Of a DNA stretch of 64,000 bases, positions 20,848 to 28,457 are shown in pieces. The stretch's first letter is position 1. Each line of letters begins with the position of its first letter. The notes below the pieces were generated by a model. That model was not told the DNA's origin and did not search any database. It worked only from the letters and a program-made list of their open reading frames with translations. The position numbers and the translations under genes were made by a program. Source of the DNA: Limnohabitans sp. DM1 (GTDB lineage Bacteria; Pseudomonadota; Gammaproteobacteria; Burkholderiales; Burkholderiaceae_C); contig NZ_CXOO01000010.1 in NCBI RefSeq assembly GCF_001269385.1, forward strand, positions 62,001-126,000, in the 5' to 3' direction.

Positions 20848-21198
20848 CACAGTGATCTCCCGCTAAAGACTGGGGTGCAAGGCACCGTGAAGAGGATGAA
20901 GCCACCAGACAAGCCAGCCATTCAAGCTGACGGTATTGTTGCCACTGTGTCAGCAAAGTACAGCCATGACGGTGCGCTGAAATACCCGCAGCAATGAACA
21001 CCGTTTCCTTTCTGTGGCGCATGTTTTGCTATCGCGTGCCAAAGGAAATGAATATGAAACGATGGCCCCTCCTGAAATTGCACATGGTTCACTCAATGAG
21101 AAAACAATCCATTTTTGCGGGAGTACGTCAGTTCGTTGCCGCGCTGAATAAAAAATATCTCTGTTGCAAAGTGAGATTTTTAATTTTGTGAAACCGCC
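20848..21198. other. AT-richer intergenic region without a convincing gene
   Basis: About 350 bp between the divergent sorbosone-dehydrogenase-like gene and asmA, visibly richer in A/T than the flanks. It must hold both promoters. Short open frames exist (for example 20994-21191) but have no Shine-Dalgarno and no recognisable product. A T-rich tract GTGAGATTTTTAATTTTGTG at 21171-21190 could contain a -10 for asmA. Confidence 0.4.
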
Positions 21199-21288
21199 AT
21201 GTCCAAGCCATTGAACCCTGACAAGATTGAGGTTTTGTGCTGTGTTTCGCACGGCCTTCTTGTCGCGCAACATGGGGTTTTGGCTTGA
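21199..21288 (+). CDS. Possible 29-aa leader ORF ahead of asmA
   Basis: An ATG at 21199 opens a 29-codon frame (starting MSKPLNPDKIEV) whose TGA overlaps an in-frame TTG of the asmA frame (TTGA at 21285-21288). If the asmA product starts at that TTG, the two would be translationally coupled. No homolog is recognised and there is no clear ribosome-binding site, so this is a weak call. Confidence 0.2.
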   Translation: MSKPLNPDKIEVLCCVSHGLLVAQHGVLA

Positions 21289-23288
21289 TCAAGCCTTGGC
21301 ATTGGGTTCCTGCGGCTTTGGTGCTGATCTTGGGCGTGGGCCTGGCCGTGGGTGAGTCGATGGGCTGGCCTTTTCTGGCGGGGCCATTGCAAAGTCAGTT
21401 GCAACAAAAGCTCGGGCGCGATGTGCGCCTGAGTGCGACCAAAGACAATGGCCAGGCCTTGGTGTCACTGCAATTTTGGGGCGGCATCCGTTTGCAAAGT
21501 CGCTTCCTGGAAATCGGCGCACCGGCCTGGAGTCGTGCGCCGTATTTTCTGTCGGCGCAAGACGTTGATTTGCACCTGCGCTACAGCGATGTGTGGCGTG
21601 CATGGCAGGGGCAGCAACTGCTTGTGCAGAGCCTGGCTGCCCGGCAGCTCACGGTTTATCTGGAGCGTACGGCCGATGGTCAAGCCAGCTGGCAAATGGC
21701 CAAGAGTGGCGCTGCGCCCAAGCCGCCACGCATTCAAAACGTCGATCTGCCCGCTGGCACAGTGCATTACGCCGATGTGCCCCTGGCCTTGAACTTTGAA
21801 GCCCAACTGAACCTGAGCAGCCCTGCACGCTCGTCCTCCGCCCCGCTGGTCTCACAAAACCGCGTTTTACGCAGTACCGCCCGTGGTCACTACCAGCAAA
21901 ACGCATTCCAAATCACCTTGCAATCCACCGGCGCACTGCCTTGGGAAGTGGACGCGGGTCAGGGCACGCCGGTGGCTGTCAAGCTGGCGGCCAGCTTGGG
22001 CCAAGCCAGCCTGAATTTTGAAGGCCTTGCACGCGACTTTCTTCACCTCAATGGCCTGGACGGCACGTTCATCGTGAAAGGTCCGTCACTGGCAGTCATC
22101 GGTGAGCCCTTGGGCGTGACGCTGCCCACCACACCGGCTTTCAACGCCAATGGTCAGGTGCAGCGCAGCGGCGCAAATTGGACCGTGGCTTTGCACAAAG
22201 CCCGCGTGGGCAGCAGCCAATTCAGCGGTGACTTTGTGTTCGATAAAGCAAGCACACCGCCTCGGCTGAGCGGACAGCTGAACGGCACACGCTTGAAACT
22301 GGTGGATCTGGGACCGGCCGTAGGCGCGCCCCAGGCATCCAACGCCAGCGCATCTCGAGCCAAGGTCCTGCCTTCCCGGCCCTTTGATCTGGCCTCTTTA
22401 CGCGCCATGGATGCCGATCTGCACATCGCCTTCCAGCAAGTCGACACCCACACCCAGTGGCTTGAGCCCCTGCGTCCTTTCAAGGCGCATTTGACGCTGA
22501 TCAACGGCGTGCTCACGCTGTCCAGCATCGAGGCCCGAACGGCCCAGGGCCATCTGGCTGGCACCCTGTCGCTCAACGGCCAACGAAACACTGCGAACTG
22601 GGTGGCTGCCCTGAATTGGGACGGCGTGCAACTGCAGCGCTGGATTCATCAAAAGCGCCCCGCAGGTCGGCCACCTTATGTGTCTGGTCTGTTAGAGGGT
22701 CACGCCAAGGTGCAAGGCCAAGGACGTTCCACCGCTGAAATCCTGGCCACGCTAGAGGGTGATATCCATGCCAGCGTGGTCAATGGCACGGTGTCGCATC
22801 TGCTGGTGGAGATGGGGGGACTGGATGTGGCCGAATCTCTGGGCGTGTATTTCCAAGGCGATAAGGCCTTGAAACTGGCCTGCGCTCTGGCAGACCTGAG
22901 TGTGTCGGCTGGCACTCTGCGCCCGCGTTTATGGGTGCTTGACACCACTGACTCGACACTCTGGGCAGATGGCAGCCTATCCCTTGCCACAGAAAAGCTG
23001 GACTTGCGTGCCATGGTGGCGCCCAAGGATTTCAGTGTGTTGACGCTGCGCGCGCCTGTGCTCATCCAGGGCAGTTTTTCACATCCGCTGGTGACCGTGG
23101 AAAATGGCCCTCTGGGCATGAAGCTGGGTTTAGCGCTGCTGCTGGGACTGATGAACCCGCTGACGTCTGTGCTGCCCTTGGTGGATGCGGGTGACGCACA
23201 AGAGGCCGAAGCCAAAGCCGCCGCATGCAAAGCGCGCATGCACAAAAAACCGCAAGCAGCCCAGCCAACTGGAACACCCAAACGCTAA
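21237..23288 (+). CDS. AsmA family protein
   Basis: A 683-aa AsmA-like protein, a bridge-like family linked to outer-membrane lipid and protein homeostasis. It has one N-terminal transmembrane helix (WVPAALVLILGVGLAVG), an AsmA N-terminal segment (FLAGPLQSQLQQKLGRDVRLS) and the typical C-terminal half with AKVQGQGRSTAEILATLEGDIHA, VNGTVSHLLVEMGGLDVAES and LWADGSLSLATEKLDL. The start is uncertain: GTG at 21237 gives a non-standard N-terminus and TTG at 21285 gives MIKPWHWVPAAL. No partner genes are adjacent. Confidence 0.88.
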   Translation: MLCFARPSCRATWGFGLIKPWHWVPAALVLILGVGLAVGESMGWPFLAGPLQSQLQQKLGRDVRLSATKDNGQALVSLQFWGGIRLQSRFLEIGAPAWSRAPYFLSAQDVDLHLRYSDVWRAWQGQQLLVQSLAARQLTVYLERTADGQASWQMAKSGAAPKPPRIQNVDLPAGTVHYADVPLALNFEAQLNLSSPARSSSAPLVSQNRVLRSTARGHYQQNAFQITLQSTGALPWEVDAGQGTPVAVKLAASLGQASLNFEGLARDFLHLNGLDGTFIVKGPSLAVIGEPLGVTLPTTPAFNANGQVQRSGANWTVALHKARVGSSQFSGDFVFDKASTPPRLSGQLNGTRLKLVDLGPAVGAPQASNASASRAKVLPSRPFDLASLRAMDADLHIAFQQVDTHTQWLEPLRPFKAHLTLINGVLTLSSIEARTAQGHLAGTLSLNGQRNTANWVAALNWDGVQLQRWIHQKRPAGRPPYVSGLLEGHAKVQGQGRSTAEILATLEGDIHASVVNGTVSHLLVEMGGLDVAESLGVYFQGDKALKLACALADLSVSAGTLRPRLWVLDTTDSTLWADGSLSLATEKLDLRAMVAPKDFSVLTLRAPVLIQGSFSHPLVTVENGPLGMKLGLALLLGLMNPLTSVLPLVDAGDAQEAEAKAAACKARMHKKPQAAQPTGTPKR

Positions 23289-23513
23289 GGGTTTGTTGTG
23301 CCGAAAAGCACCCTCAAACTGCCGACCCGACGCTTGCAAACCTACTTCTGTGCAGACCACCGATTTGGGCTGGCCCACGGGCTTGAGGATGTAACTCTTG
23401 GCGTGCAAGCGTTCCATCACGTCCCAGTCAAAGCTTTTCCAGGCACGGTTGCCCTCGTGCAGGCCCAGCTGCAACAGTGCCAAAACGGCGTTGTCAATGC
23501 GTTCTGTATCCAT
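23130..23513 (-). CDS. DUF6429 family protein with unusual C-terminal extension
   Basis: The first ~70 residues (MDTERIDNAVLALLQLGLHE..., then RAWKSFDWDVMERLHAK and VGQPKSVVCTEVGL) match the pattern of small DUF6429 proteins, whose function is unknown. An AAGGAG Shine-Dalgarno lies 10 nt before the ATG at 23513. Members I know of end near residue 75; here the frame continues for some 50 more residues across the 3' end of asmA on the opposite strand (159-bp convergent overlap). The extension is Phe/Gly/Cys-rich and looks non-native, suggesting loss of the original stop. Confidence 0.6.
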   Translation of the reverse strand: MDTERIDNAVLALLQLGLHEGNRAWKSFDWDVMERLHAKSYILKPVGQPKSVVCTEVGLQASGRQFEGAFRHNKPLAFGCSSWLGCLRFFVHARFACGGFGFGLLCVTRIHQGQHRRQRVHQSQQQR

Positions 23514-23582
23514 GTTCGTGGCGCTCCTTTTGGGGTGGAAATGATGACGGCTCATTGCTTGGGCTCGGGCACTTTTCGGGGC

Positions 23583-23606
23583 TGTAGCCACCAACCTACG
23601 TCATCG
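23583..23606. repeat. Possible fragment of the REP-like family
   Basis: The sequence GCTGTAGCCACCAACCTACGTC resembles GCTGAAGCCACCAAGCTACGTG of the copy at 55.0 kb. It is short and stands alone, so it may be a decayed remnant. Confidence 0.35.
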
Positions 23607-23661
23607 TGAACCCTTGAAGACTTCACAGGGCCGGAACAATAGTCTTGTTGGGACCGGATTC

Positions 23662-23693
23662 GAGTGCTACCATGAGCACCTTTAAAAGCACTC
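23662..23693. promoter_or_regulatory. Operator-like repeats upstream of the toxin-antitoxin pair
   Basis: GAGTGCT (23662-23668) and AGCACTC (23687-23693) form an inverted repeat, and a further AGCAC at 23675-23679 pairs with the GTGCT of the left arm. The cluster ends 10 bp before the antitoxin ATG, where RelB/Phd-type antitoxins normally bind to repress their own operon. Confidence 0.5.
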
Positions 23694-23703
23694 GGATCAG
23701 CTC

Positions 23704-23952
23704 ATGACACATCAAATCCTGTCCGAAACCGTGGCCAGCATTTCGGAACTCAAGCGCAACCCCATGGGCACAGTGGCTGCCGGGGATGGCTTTCCTGTGG
23801 CCATCCTCAACCGCAATGAGCCTGCCTTTTATTGCGTACCGGCGGCTTGGTTCGAAAGCATGATGGCGCAGCTGGAAGACATGGAGCTCAACGCCATCTC
23901 CGAGGCACGTAAAGGCCAAAAAGTGGTGAAGGTCAAACTCGATGAGCTTTGA
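23704..23952 (+). CDS. Type II antitoxin, Phd/YefM (StbD-like)
   Basis: An 82-aa antitoxin with the N-terminal Phd/YefM DNA-binding pattern (ETVASISELKRNPMGTVAAGDGFPVAILNRNEPAFYCVP) and a charged C-terminal tail (KGQKVVKVKLDEL) expected to wrap the toxin. It overlaps the toxin gene by 11 bp and is preceded by operator-like repeats, fitting autoregulation. StbD-like is the closest subgroup by pattern. Confidence 0.85.
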   Translation: MTHQILSETVASISELKRNPMGTVAAGDGFPVAILNRNEPAFYCVPAAWFESMMAQLEDMELNAISEARKGQKVVKVKLDEL

Positions 23953-24223
23953 GCTGGCCTTTCTGGAAGAGGCACTGGCCGAATGGCAACGCTTGGACGG
24001 CGCCATTCGGACACAACTGAAAAAGAAACTGGCTGAACGCCTGCAAGCGCCTCGCGTACCCGCATCCCAACTCAGCGGCCACCCCGACCGCTACAAAATC
24101 AAACTGCGTAGCGTCGGATACCGTCTGGTCTACGAAGTGCGCGACCAACAAGTTCTGGTGGTGGTGATCGCGATGGGCAAACGAGACCGCAACGTGGTTT
24201 ATCGCGCTGCGGCACAGCGCTGA
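23942..24223 (+). CDS. Type II toxin, RelE/ParE superfamily (StbE-like)
   Basis: A 93-aa toxin with the RelE-fold pattern: FLEEALAEWQRLDGAIRTQLKKKLAERL, then SGHPDRYKIKLRSVGYRLVYEV and VVVIAMGKRDRNVVYRAA. The RYKIKLR...YRLVYEV core and C-terminal GKRDRNVVY are those of ribosome-dependent mRNA interferases of the RelE/StbE type. No inactivating change is seen. It starts inside the antitoxin gene. Confidence 0.88.
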   Translation: MSFELAFLEEALAEWQRLDGAIRTQLKKKLAERLQAPRVPASQLSGHPDRYKIKLRSVGYRLVYEVRDQQVLVVVIAMGKRDRNVVYRAAAQR

Positions 24224-24349
24224 GACCGGTGGGCTCAGGGCTGTCTTTTCCACAAAATCCCGAGCAGGACTGTGGGGTGTTTTGGTAGGGGTTTGCCCTG
24301 TCAGCAATCTCTCGCACACCACCACCCCAGCCATCGCCTGCAGGGCTGT

Positions 24350-25333
24350 CTACCGGAGAACAGGTGGCTCACGGTCTTCCAGAGCAGCTTGGGCTTCTTG
24401 CATCTGCTGGGCCACAAACCGTCGGAACACGGCCATCATGGGTGCCTCGGTGCGACCGGCCAGGGTCACCAGGGCCAGGCGAGCAGCACCAACAAAGGCC
24501 GGGCTCAGTTGCATTTCGACCAGTTCGCCACTTTTCAAGCCGTGTTGCGCCGCCGCGATGATGCCCAGGTAAACGGCATCGGTGTGGCGCACGGTGTCCA
24601 TCAGGCTGGCAATCTCCTCGCAGCGCAGCGTGGTCATGCGCTGCGGGTCGGCGGCCGCCCCGTAATGGGCCACAAGAATGCGCGCCACTTCGTCCGACAA
24701 GGGGGTGGAGGCAATGGGGTAAGCCAGCAAGGCTTCGAATGTGATGGTCTGGCTCATGGCCCCCGTATCGCCGTGCTGCGCGGCTTCACTCAAGTTACGC
24801 AGCAGCGGATGCCCCTTGCGACAGACAAATCCGGCGCGCAAATCGGCCATGACCTCGATCTGCAAATCGGCGGCAGGCGCCACACGGCGCACATCCACCA
24901 CCAGCGCATCGAGTTCACGCTCTCGCAATTGCTGCAGCTGCAATTCGGTGGCGCCGCGCCCGATGGACACCTGCACGCCGGGGTGGTGCACAGCCACATG
25001 GCGCAGCCAAGGGGTCATGAGCAATGCGCCCGGCCCTGAGCCCAGCCCCACCCTGAGGCTGCCCAGCCCCCCTTGTTGCAGCAAGGCAGCCCCCTGCTTG
25101 AGTTCGGCCGCTTCGTGCACGATGCGCCGCGCCCGCTCCAGCACGGTGAGGCCCAAGGGCGTGAGTTCGTTTTTTTTGCCGATGCGGTCCACCAAAGGTC
25201 CGCCCAGCTCGTCTTCAAGCACCTGGATGCTGCGGCTCAGGGCCGACTGCGTGATGTGCAGCTTTTCAGCGGCGCGGCTGAAGGACCCGGTTTCGGCCAA
25301 AGCCAGCCAGTGGGACAGGTGTTTGAGGTTCAT
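24350..25333 (-). CDS. LysR family transcriptional regulator
   Basis: A 327-aa LysR regulator with the N-terminal winged helix-turn-helix (LSHWLALAETGSFSRAAEKLHITQSALSRSIQ written here in two parts: LALAETGSFSRAAEKL and ITQSALSRSIQVLEDEL) and a C-terminal effector-binding domain. It is divergent from the Bug binding protein gene, and the shared gap contains a LysR-type inverted repeat. It therefore probably controls the 25455-27665 transport and amidohydrolase genes; the inducer is unknown. Confidence 0.92.
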   Translation of the reverse strand: MNLKHLSHWLALAETGSFSRAAEKLHITQSALSRSIQVLEDELGGPLVDRIGKKNELTPLGLTVLERARRIVHEAAELKQGAALLQQGGLGSLRVGLGSGPGALLMTPWLRHVAVHHPGVQVSIGRGATELQLQQLRERELDALVVDVRRVAPAADLQIEVMADLRAGFVCRKGHPLLRNLSEAAQHGDTGAMSQTITFEALLAYPIASTPLSDEVARILVAHYGAAADPQRMTTLRCEEIASLMDTVRHTDAVYLGIIAAAQHGLKSGELVEMQLSPAFVGAARLALVTLAGRTEAPMMAVFRRFVAQQMQEAQAALEDREPPVLR

Positions 25334-25334
25334 G

Positions 25335-25351
25335 CATTCATTTTAAGAATG
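25335..25351. promoter_or_regulatory. LysR-type binding site candidate
   Basis: CATTC-N7-GAATG, with the internal T-N11-A pattern of LysR operators, begins 2 bp upstream of the regulator's own start codon and lies about 100 bp upstream of the divergent Bug gene. Such placement fits autorepression and activation of the divergent genes. Confidence 0.5.
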
Positions 25352-25371
25352 AAAATTAGAAAAATAAGTCA

Positions 25372-25401
25372 TTGGACACATGGATTTGGGCTTCCTACGA
25401 T
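25372..25401 (+). promoter_or_regulatory. Putative promoter of the Bug/M20 genes
   Basis: TTGGAC (25372-25377) and TACGAT (25396-25401) are separated by 18 bp, just downstream of the LysR-type site and about 53 bp before the Bug ATG. Confidence 0.4.
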
Positions 25402-25454
25402 CCGCTTGTGGCTTTTGAACCACCCACCCATTCAAACATTCAATCGGAGACACC

Positions 25455-26432
25455 ATGAACATCAAAACCCTCTTGTGCAGCCTGGTTGTGGCCTCCAGCG
25501 CTTGGGGCGCTGCCTGGGCGCAAACCTACCCTGCCAAACCCATCAGCCTGATCGTGCCCTACCCCGCTGGTGGGCCCTCGGACTTTTTTGCCCGCAAAGT
25601 GCAGCCCGACGCAGCGGCCAAACTCGGCCAGCCCATGATCATCGAGAACATTGGCGGTGCCGGTGGTGCGATCGGCATGAGCAAACTGGTCAACGCACCC
25701 GCCGACGGCTACACCCTGAGCCTGGGCAGCCCGATGGAGCTTGTGCTGGCCCCCATGGCCATTCAGGGCGTGAAGTACAAATCCGAAGACTTCAAGCTGG
25801 TGGCGCAATTCGCTACCACCACGACCATCCTGGCCGTGCGCAACTCGCTCAACGTCAAAACCGTGGATGAACTGCTGGCATTGGCCCGCAAGAATGCCGA
25901 CAAACCCCTGAGCTACGGCAGCGTGGGCCCCGGCTCGCTGTACCACCTGGTGGGTGAAAAATTCTCCCAGCTCACCAAAGTCCAGATGCTACACGTCCCC
26001 TACAAAGGCATAGCACCACTCTTGACCGACCTGATGGGGGGCCAGATTGACATGGCTTTCCTGCCCATGGCCGGATCGATTCCGCAAACCCTCATCGACG
26101 GAAAGGTCCAGGGCCTGGCCGTGACCGCCAAAACCCCGCACGCGCTGTTCAAGCAGTTCCCGGCCATGGCCACCATGAAGGGACTGGAAGGCATGGACTT
26201 TGACCTCTGGGCCGGTGTGCAGGTGCACAAAAACACCCCGGACGCTGTGGTCAACACCCTGAACAAGGCCTTCTATGCGGCGGTTGAAGTGCCCGAAACC
26301 CGCAAGGCCCTGGAAGGCAGCGGGAACGTGGTGTTGCCTTCGCGCACGCCCGCCGAGCTGGCCCGCATTTACCTTGGAGACATCGAGCGCTACCGTGCCA
26401 TTGCCAAATCGATTAATCTGCAAGCTCAGTAA
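25455..26432 (+). CDS. Bug-family tripartite tricarboxylate transporter solute-binding protein
   Basis: Periplasmic ligand-binding protein of 325 aa. A signal peptide (MNIKTLLCSLVVASSAWGAA, cleaved near AWA-Q) precedes the Bug signature YPAKPISLIVPYPAGGPSD and FARKVQPDAAAKLGQPMIIENIGGAGG (second part GQPMIIENIGGAGGAIGM). Bug proteins bind carboxylates or related small ligands and are far more numerous than the TctAB membrane partners, none of which is present here. The gene is followed after 21 bp by the M20 amidohydrolase, suggesting the ligand is its substrate. Confidence 0.93.
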   Translation: MNIKTLLCSLVVASSAWGAAWAQTYPAKPISLIVPYPAGGPSDFFARKVQPDAAAKLGQPMIIENIGGAGGAIGMSKLVNAPADGYTLSLGSPMELVLAPMAIQGVKYKSEDFKLVAQFATTTTILAVRNSLNVKTVDELLALARKNADKPLSYGSVGPGSLYHLVGEKFSQLTKVQMLHVPYKGIAPLLTDLMGGQIDMAFLPMAGSIPQTLIDGKVQGLAVTAKTPHALFKQFPAMATMKGLEGMDFDLWAGVQVHKNTPDAVVNTLNKAFYAAVEVPETRKALEGSGNVVLPSRTPAELARIYLGDIERYRAIAKSINLQAQ

Positions 26433-26453
26433 TCCCCCCCCAAGAGGCCCTCC

Positions 26454-27665
26454 ATGAACGCACCCAGCGAAGCTTTTCTGCACGACAAACTGCACGCCCT
26501 GCATGCCCAGGCGGATGAATTCATCGCGGTGCGCCGCGACATCCACCAGCACCCGGAGATGGGCTACAAGGAGTACCGCACCAGCGATCTGGTGGCTGAG
26601 CAATTGAGCGCCTGGGGCTACCAGGTCACGCGCGGTCTGGGCGGCACGGGCCTGGTCGGCCAGATCAAAAAGGGCACGGGCAGCAAAAGCATCGGTATCC
26701 GCGCCGACATGGATGCCCTGCCCATCGACGAAGCCACCGGCCTGCCTTATGCCAGCTGCAACGTGGGCATCATGCACGCCTGTGGTCACGACGGGCACAC
26801 CGCCATGCTGCTGGCAGCGGCCAAGCACATCGCGCAAAAAGGCGCGTTCTCGGGCACTGTGAACCTGATTTTCCAGCCCGCCGAAGAAGGCTTGGGCGGC
26901 GCCAAGAAGATGATGGAAGACGGTCTGTTCAAGCAGTTCCCGTGTGACGCCATTTTTGCCATGCACAACATGCCCAGCCACCCGCAAGGCCACCTGGTCT
27001 TGCGTGACGGCTCGGCCATGGCGTCCTCTGACAACGTCACCATCACCTTGCATGGCAAGGGCGGGCACGGTGCCATGCCGCATGTGGCCGCCGACCCGGT
27101 GGTGGCCGGATCGGCCATCGTCATGGGGCTGCAAAGCATCGTGGCCCGCAATGTCGACCCGCAGCAAATGGCCATCATCACGGTGGGCGCGTTCAACGCC
27201 GGGGTGGCCAACAACGTGATTCCGCAAACCGCCACGCTCAAACTGAGCGTGCGCTCGCTGGACCGCGATGTGCGCATCCTGCTCGAAAAGCGCATCACCG
27301 AACTGGTCCATGCCCAAGCCCAAAGCTATGGTGTCACGGCAGACATCGACTACCAACGCGGCTACCCGGTCTTGGTCAATCACCTGGCTGAAACCGATTT
27401 TGCCCGCGATGTGGCCGAAGAGTTGGTGGGCGCCGACAAAGTGGTGCGCCAGGGCCGCGCCCTGAACGGCAGCGAAGACTTCGCCTTCATGCTCGAAGAG
27501 GTGCCAGGCAGCTACTTGTTGATTGGCAATGGCGATGGCTCGGGCGACGGCCATGGCGCTTGCATGGTGCACAACCCGGGCTACGACTTCAACGACAAGA
27601 ACGTGGCCGTAGGCTCGGCCTACTGGTCCTTGCTGGTGGAGCGCTTCTTGCCAGTCGCAGCGTGA
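26454..27665 (+). CDS. M20 family metallo-amidohydrolase (hippurate hydrolase-like)
   Basis: A 403-aa M20D-type amidohydrolase that cleaves an amide bond of an N-acylated amino acid or similar compound. Metal ligands are in HACGHDGHTAML and QPAEEGLGGAKKM, with GKGGHGAMPH and GSEDFAFMLEEVPGSY also present. It follows the Bug gene in the same direction and is probably part of the same LysR-controlled unit. The actual substrate cannot be read from the sequence. Confidence 0.92.
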   Translation: MNAPSEAFLHDKLHALHAQADEFIAVRRDIHQHPEMGYKEYRTSDLVAEQLSAWGYQVTRGLGGTGLVGQIKKGTGSKSIGIRADMDALPIDEATGLPYASCNVGIMHACGHDGHTAMLLAAAKHIAQKGAFSGTVNLIFQPAEEGLGGAKKMMEDGLFKQFPCDAIFAMHNMPSHPQGHLVLRDGSAMASSDNVTITLHGKGGHGAMPHVAADPVVAGSAIVMGLQSIVARNVDPQQMAIITVGAFNAGVANNVIPQTATLKLSVRSLDRDVRILLEKRITELVHAQAQSYGVTADIDYQRGYPVLVNHLAETDFARDVAEELVGADKVVRQGRALNGSEDFAFMLEEVPGSYLLIGNGDGSGDGHGACMVHNPGYDFNDKNVAVGSAYWSLLVERFLPVAA

Positions 27666-27668
27666 AGG

Positions 27669-27700
27669 GCAGGTCTGGCCCCTGTGGCGGCCAGACCTGC
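27669..27700. terminator. Hairpin downstream of the amidohydrolase gene
   Basis: Perfect 12-bp inverted repeat GCAGGTCTGGCC / GGCCAGACCTGC with an 8-nt loop, 3 bp after the stop codon. It lacks a T-run, so it may act as a mRNA 3'-end stabiliser or a weak terminator. Confidence 0.5.
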
Positions 27701-27747
27701 GGGACTGGATCAGGCAAGTGCCCTCCGAGGTCTGAGACAATCGGGGG

Positions 27748-28416
27748 GTGAATATCTCTGAACTCATTCAAACCGTCCTGATCTACGCCCTGCCGGTGAT
27801 CTTTGCGATCACCCTACATGAGGCGGCGCATGGCTTTGTGGCGCAGCGCCTGGGCGACTCGACCGCCGCCATGCTGGGCCGCGTCACGCTCAACCCCCTG
27901 CCCCACATTGACCCTATAGGCACCATCTTGATGCCGCTGCTGCTGTATTTCAGCACTGGCGGCGCTTTCCTGTTTGGCTATGCCAAACCCGTGCCGGTGC
28001 GCTTTGACCGCCTGCATCACCCCAAACGCGACATGGTCTGGGTGGCCTTGGCCGGGCCAGCGTCCAATTTGCTGCAAGCCTTGTTGTGGGGCGTGCTGCT
28101 CTATGTACTGGTGGGCAGCGGCGTCACCGAGCGCTTTTTTCTGGAGATGTGCAAGGCCGGCATGCTCACCAATGTGGTCATGTTCGCTTTCAACCTGTTT
28201 CCGCTGCCACCCCTTGATGGGGGCCGCATTGTGGTCGGCCTGCTGCCGATGCGCCAGGCGCTGATGTTTTCCCGCATGGAACCCTGGGGGTTTTTCATCG
28301 TGATGGCCCTGGTCATCACCGGCGTGGTCAGCAGTTTGTGGATGCAGCCCCTGATGGGTGTGACCTTTGATCTGATCAAGATGGTCCTCAGCCCCTTGTC
28401 ATTCCTGGTCCCTTGA
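27748..28416 (+). CDS. Site-2 protease family membrane metalloprotease (M50)
   Basis: A 222-aa polytopic protein with the zinc motif HEAAH in ITLHEAAHGFVAQRLGD and the second ligand motif NLFPLPPLDGGRI, which together define short S2P homologs (YwhC-like). Four to six hydrophobic segments are visible. Substrate is unknown. The start codon is GTG at 27748. Its stop is 41 bp before the trpS ATG; pairing with trpS is common in Burkholderiales. Confidence 0.92.
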   Translation: MNISELIQTVLIYALPVIFAITLHEAAHGFVAQRLGDSTAAMLGRVTLNPLPHIDPIGTILMPLLLYFSTGGAFLFGYAKPVPVRFDRLHHPKRDMVWVALAGPASNLLQALLWGVLLYVLVGSGVTERFFLEMCKAGMLTNVVMFAFNLFPLPPLDGGRIVVGLLPMRQALMFSRMEPWGFFIVMALVITGVVSSLWMQPLMGVTFDLIKMVLSPLSFLVP

Positions 28417-28457
28417 ACCAGTGCTTTTTTGATTTACCTTTCGCCCACTCGATTCAC

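Noticed and set aside
20994-21191. 65-codon frame in the gap before asmA
   Set aside because: No Shine-Dalgarno, no recognisable family, and it occupies the region where promoters are required.
25989-27767. 592-codon minus-strand frame opposite the Bug and M20 genes
   Set aside because: Spans two well-supported genes in antisense and has no domain signature.
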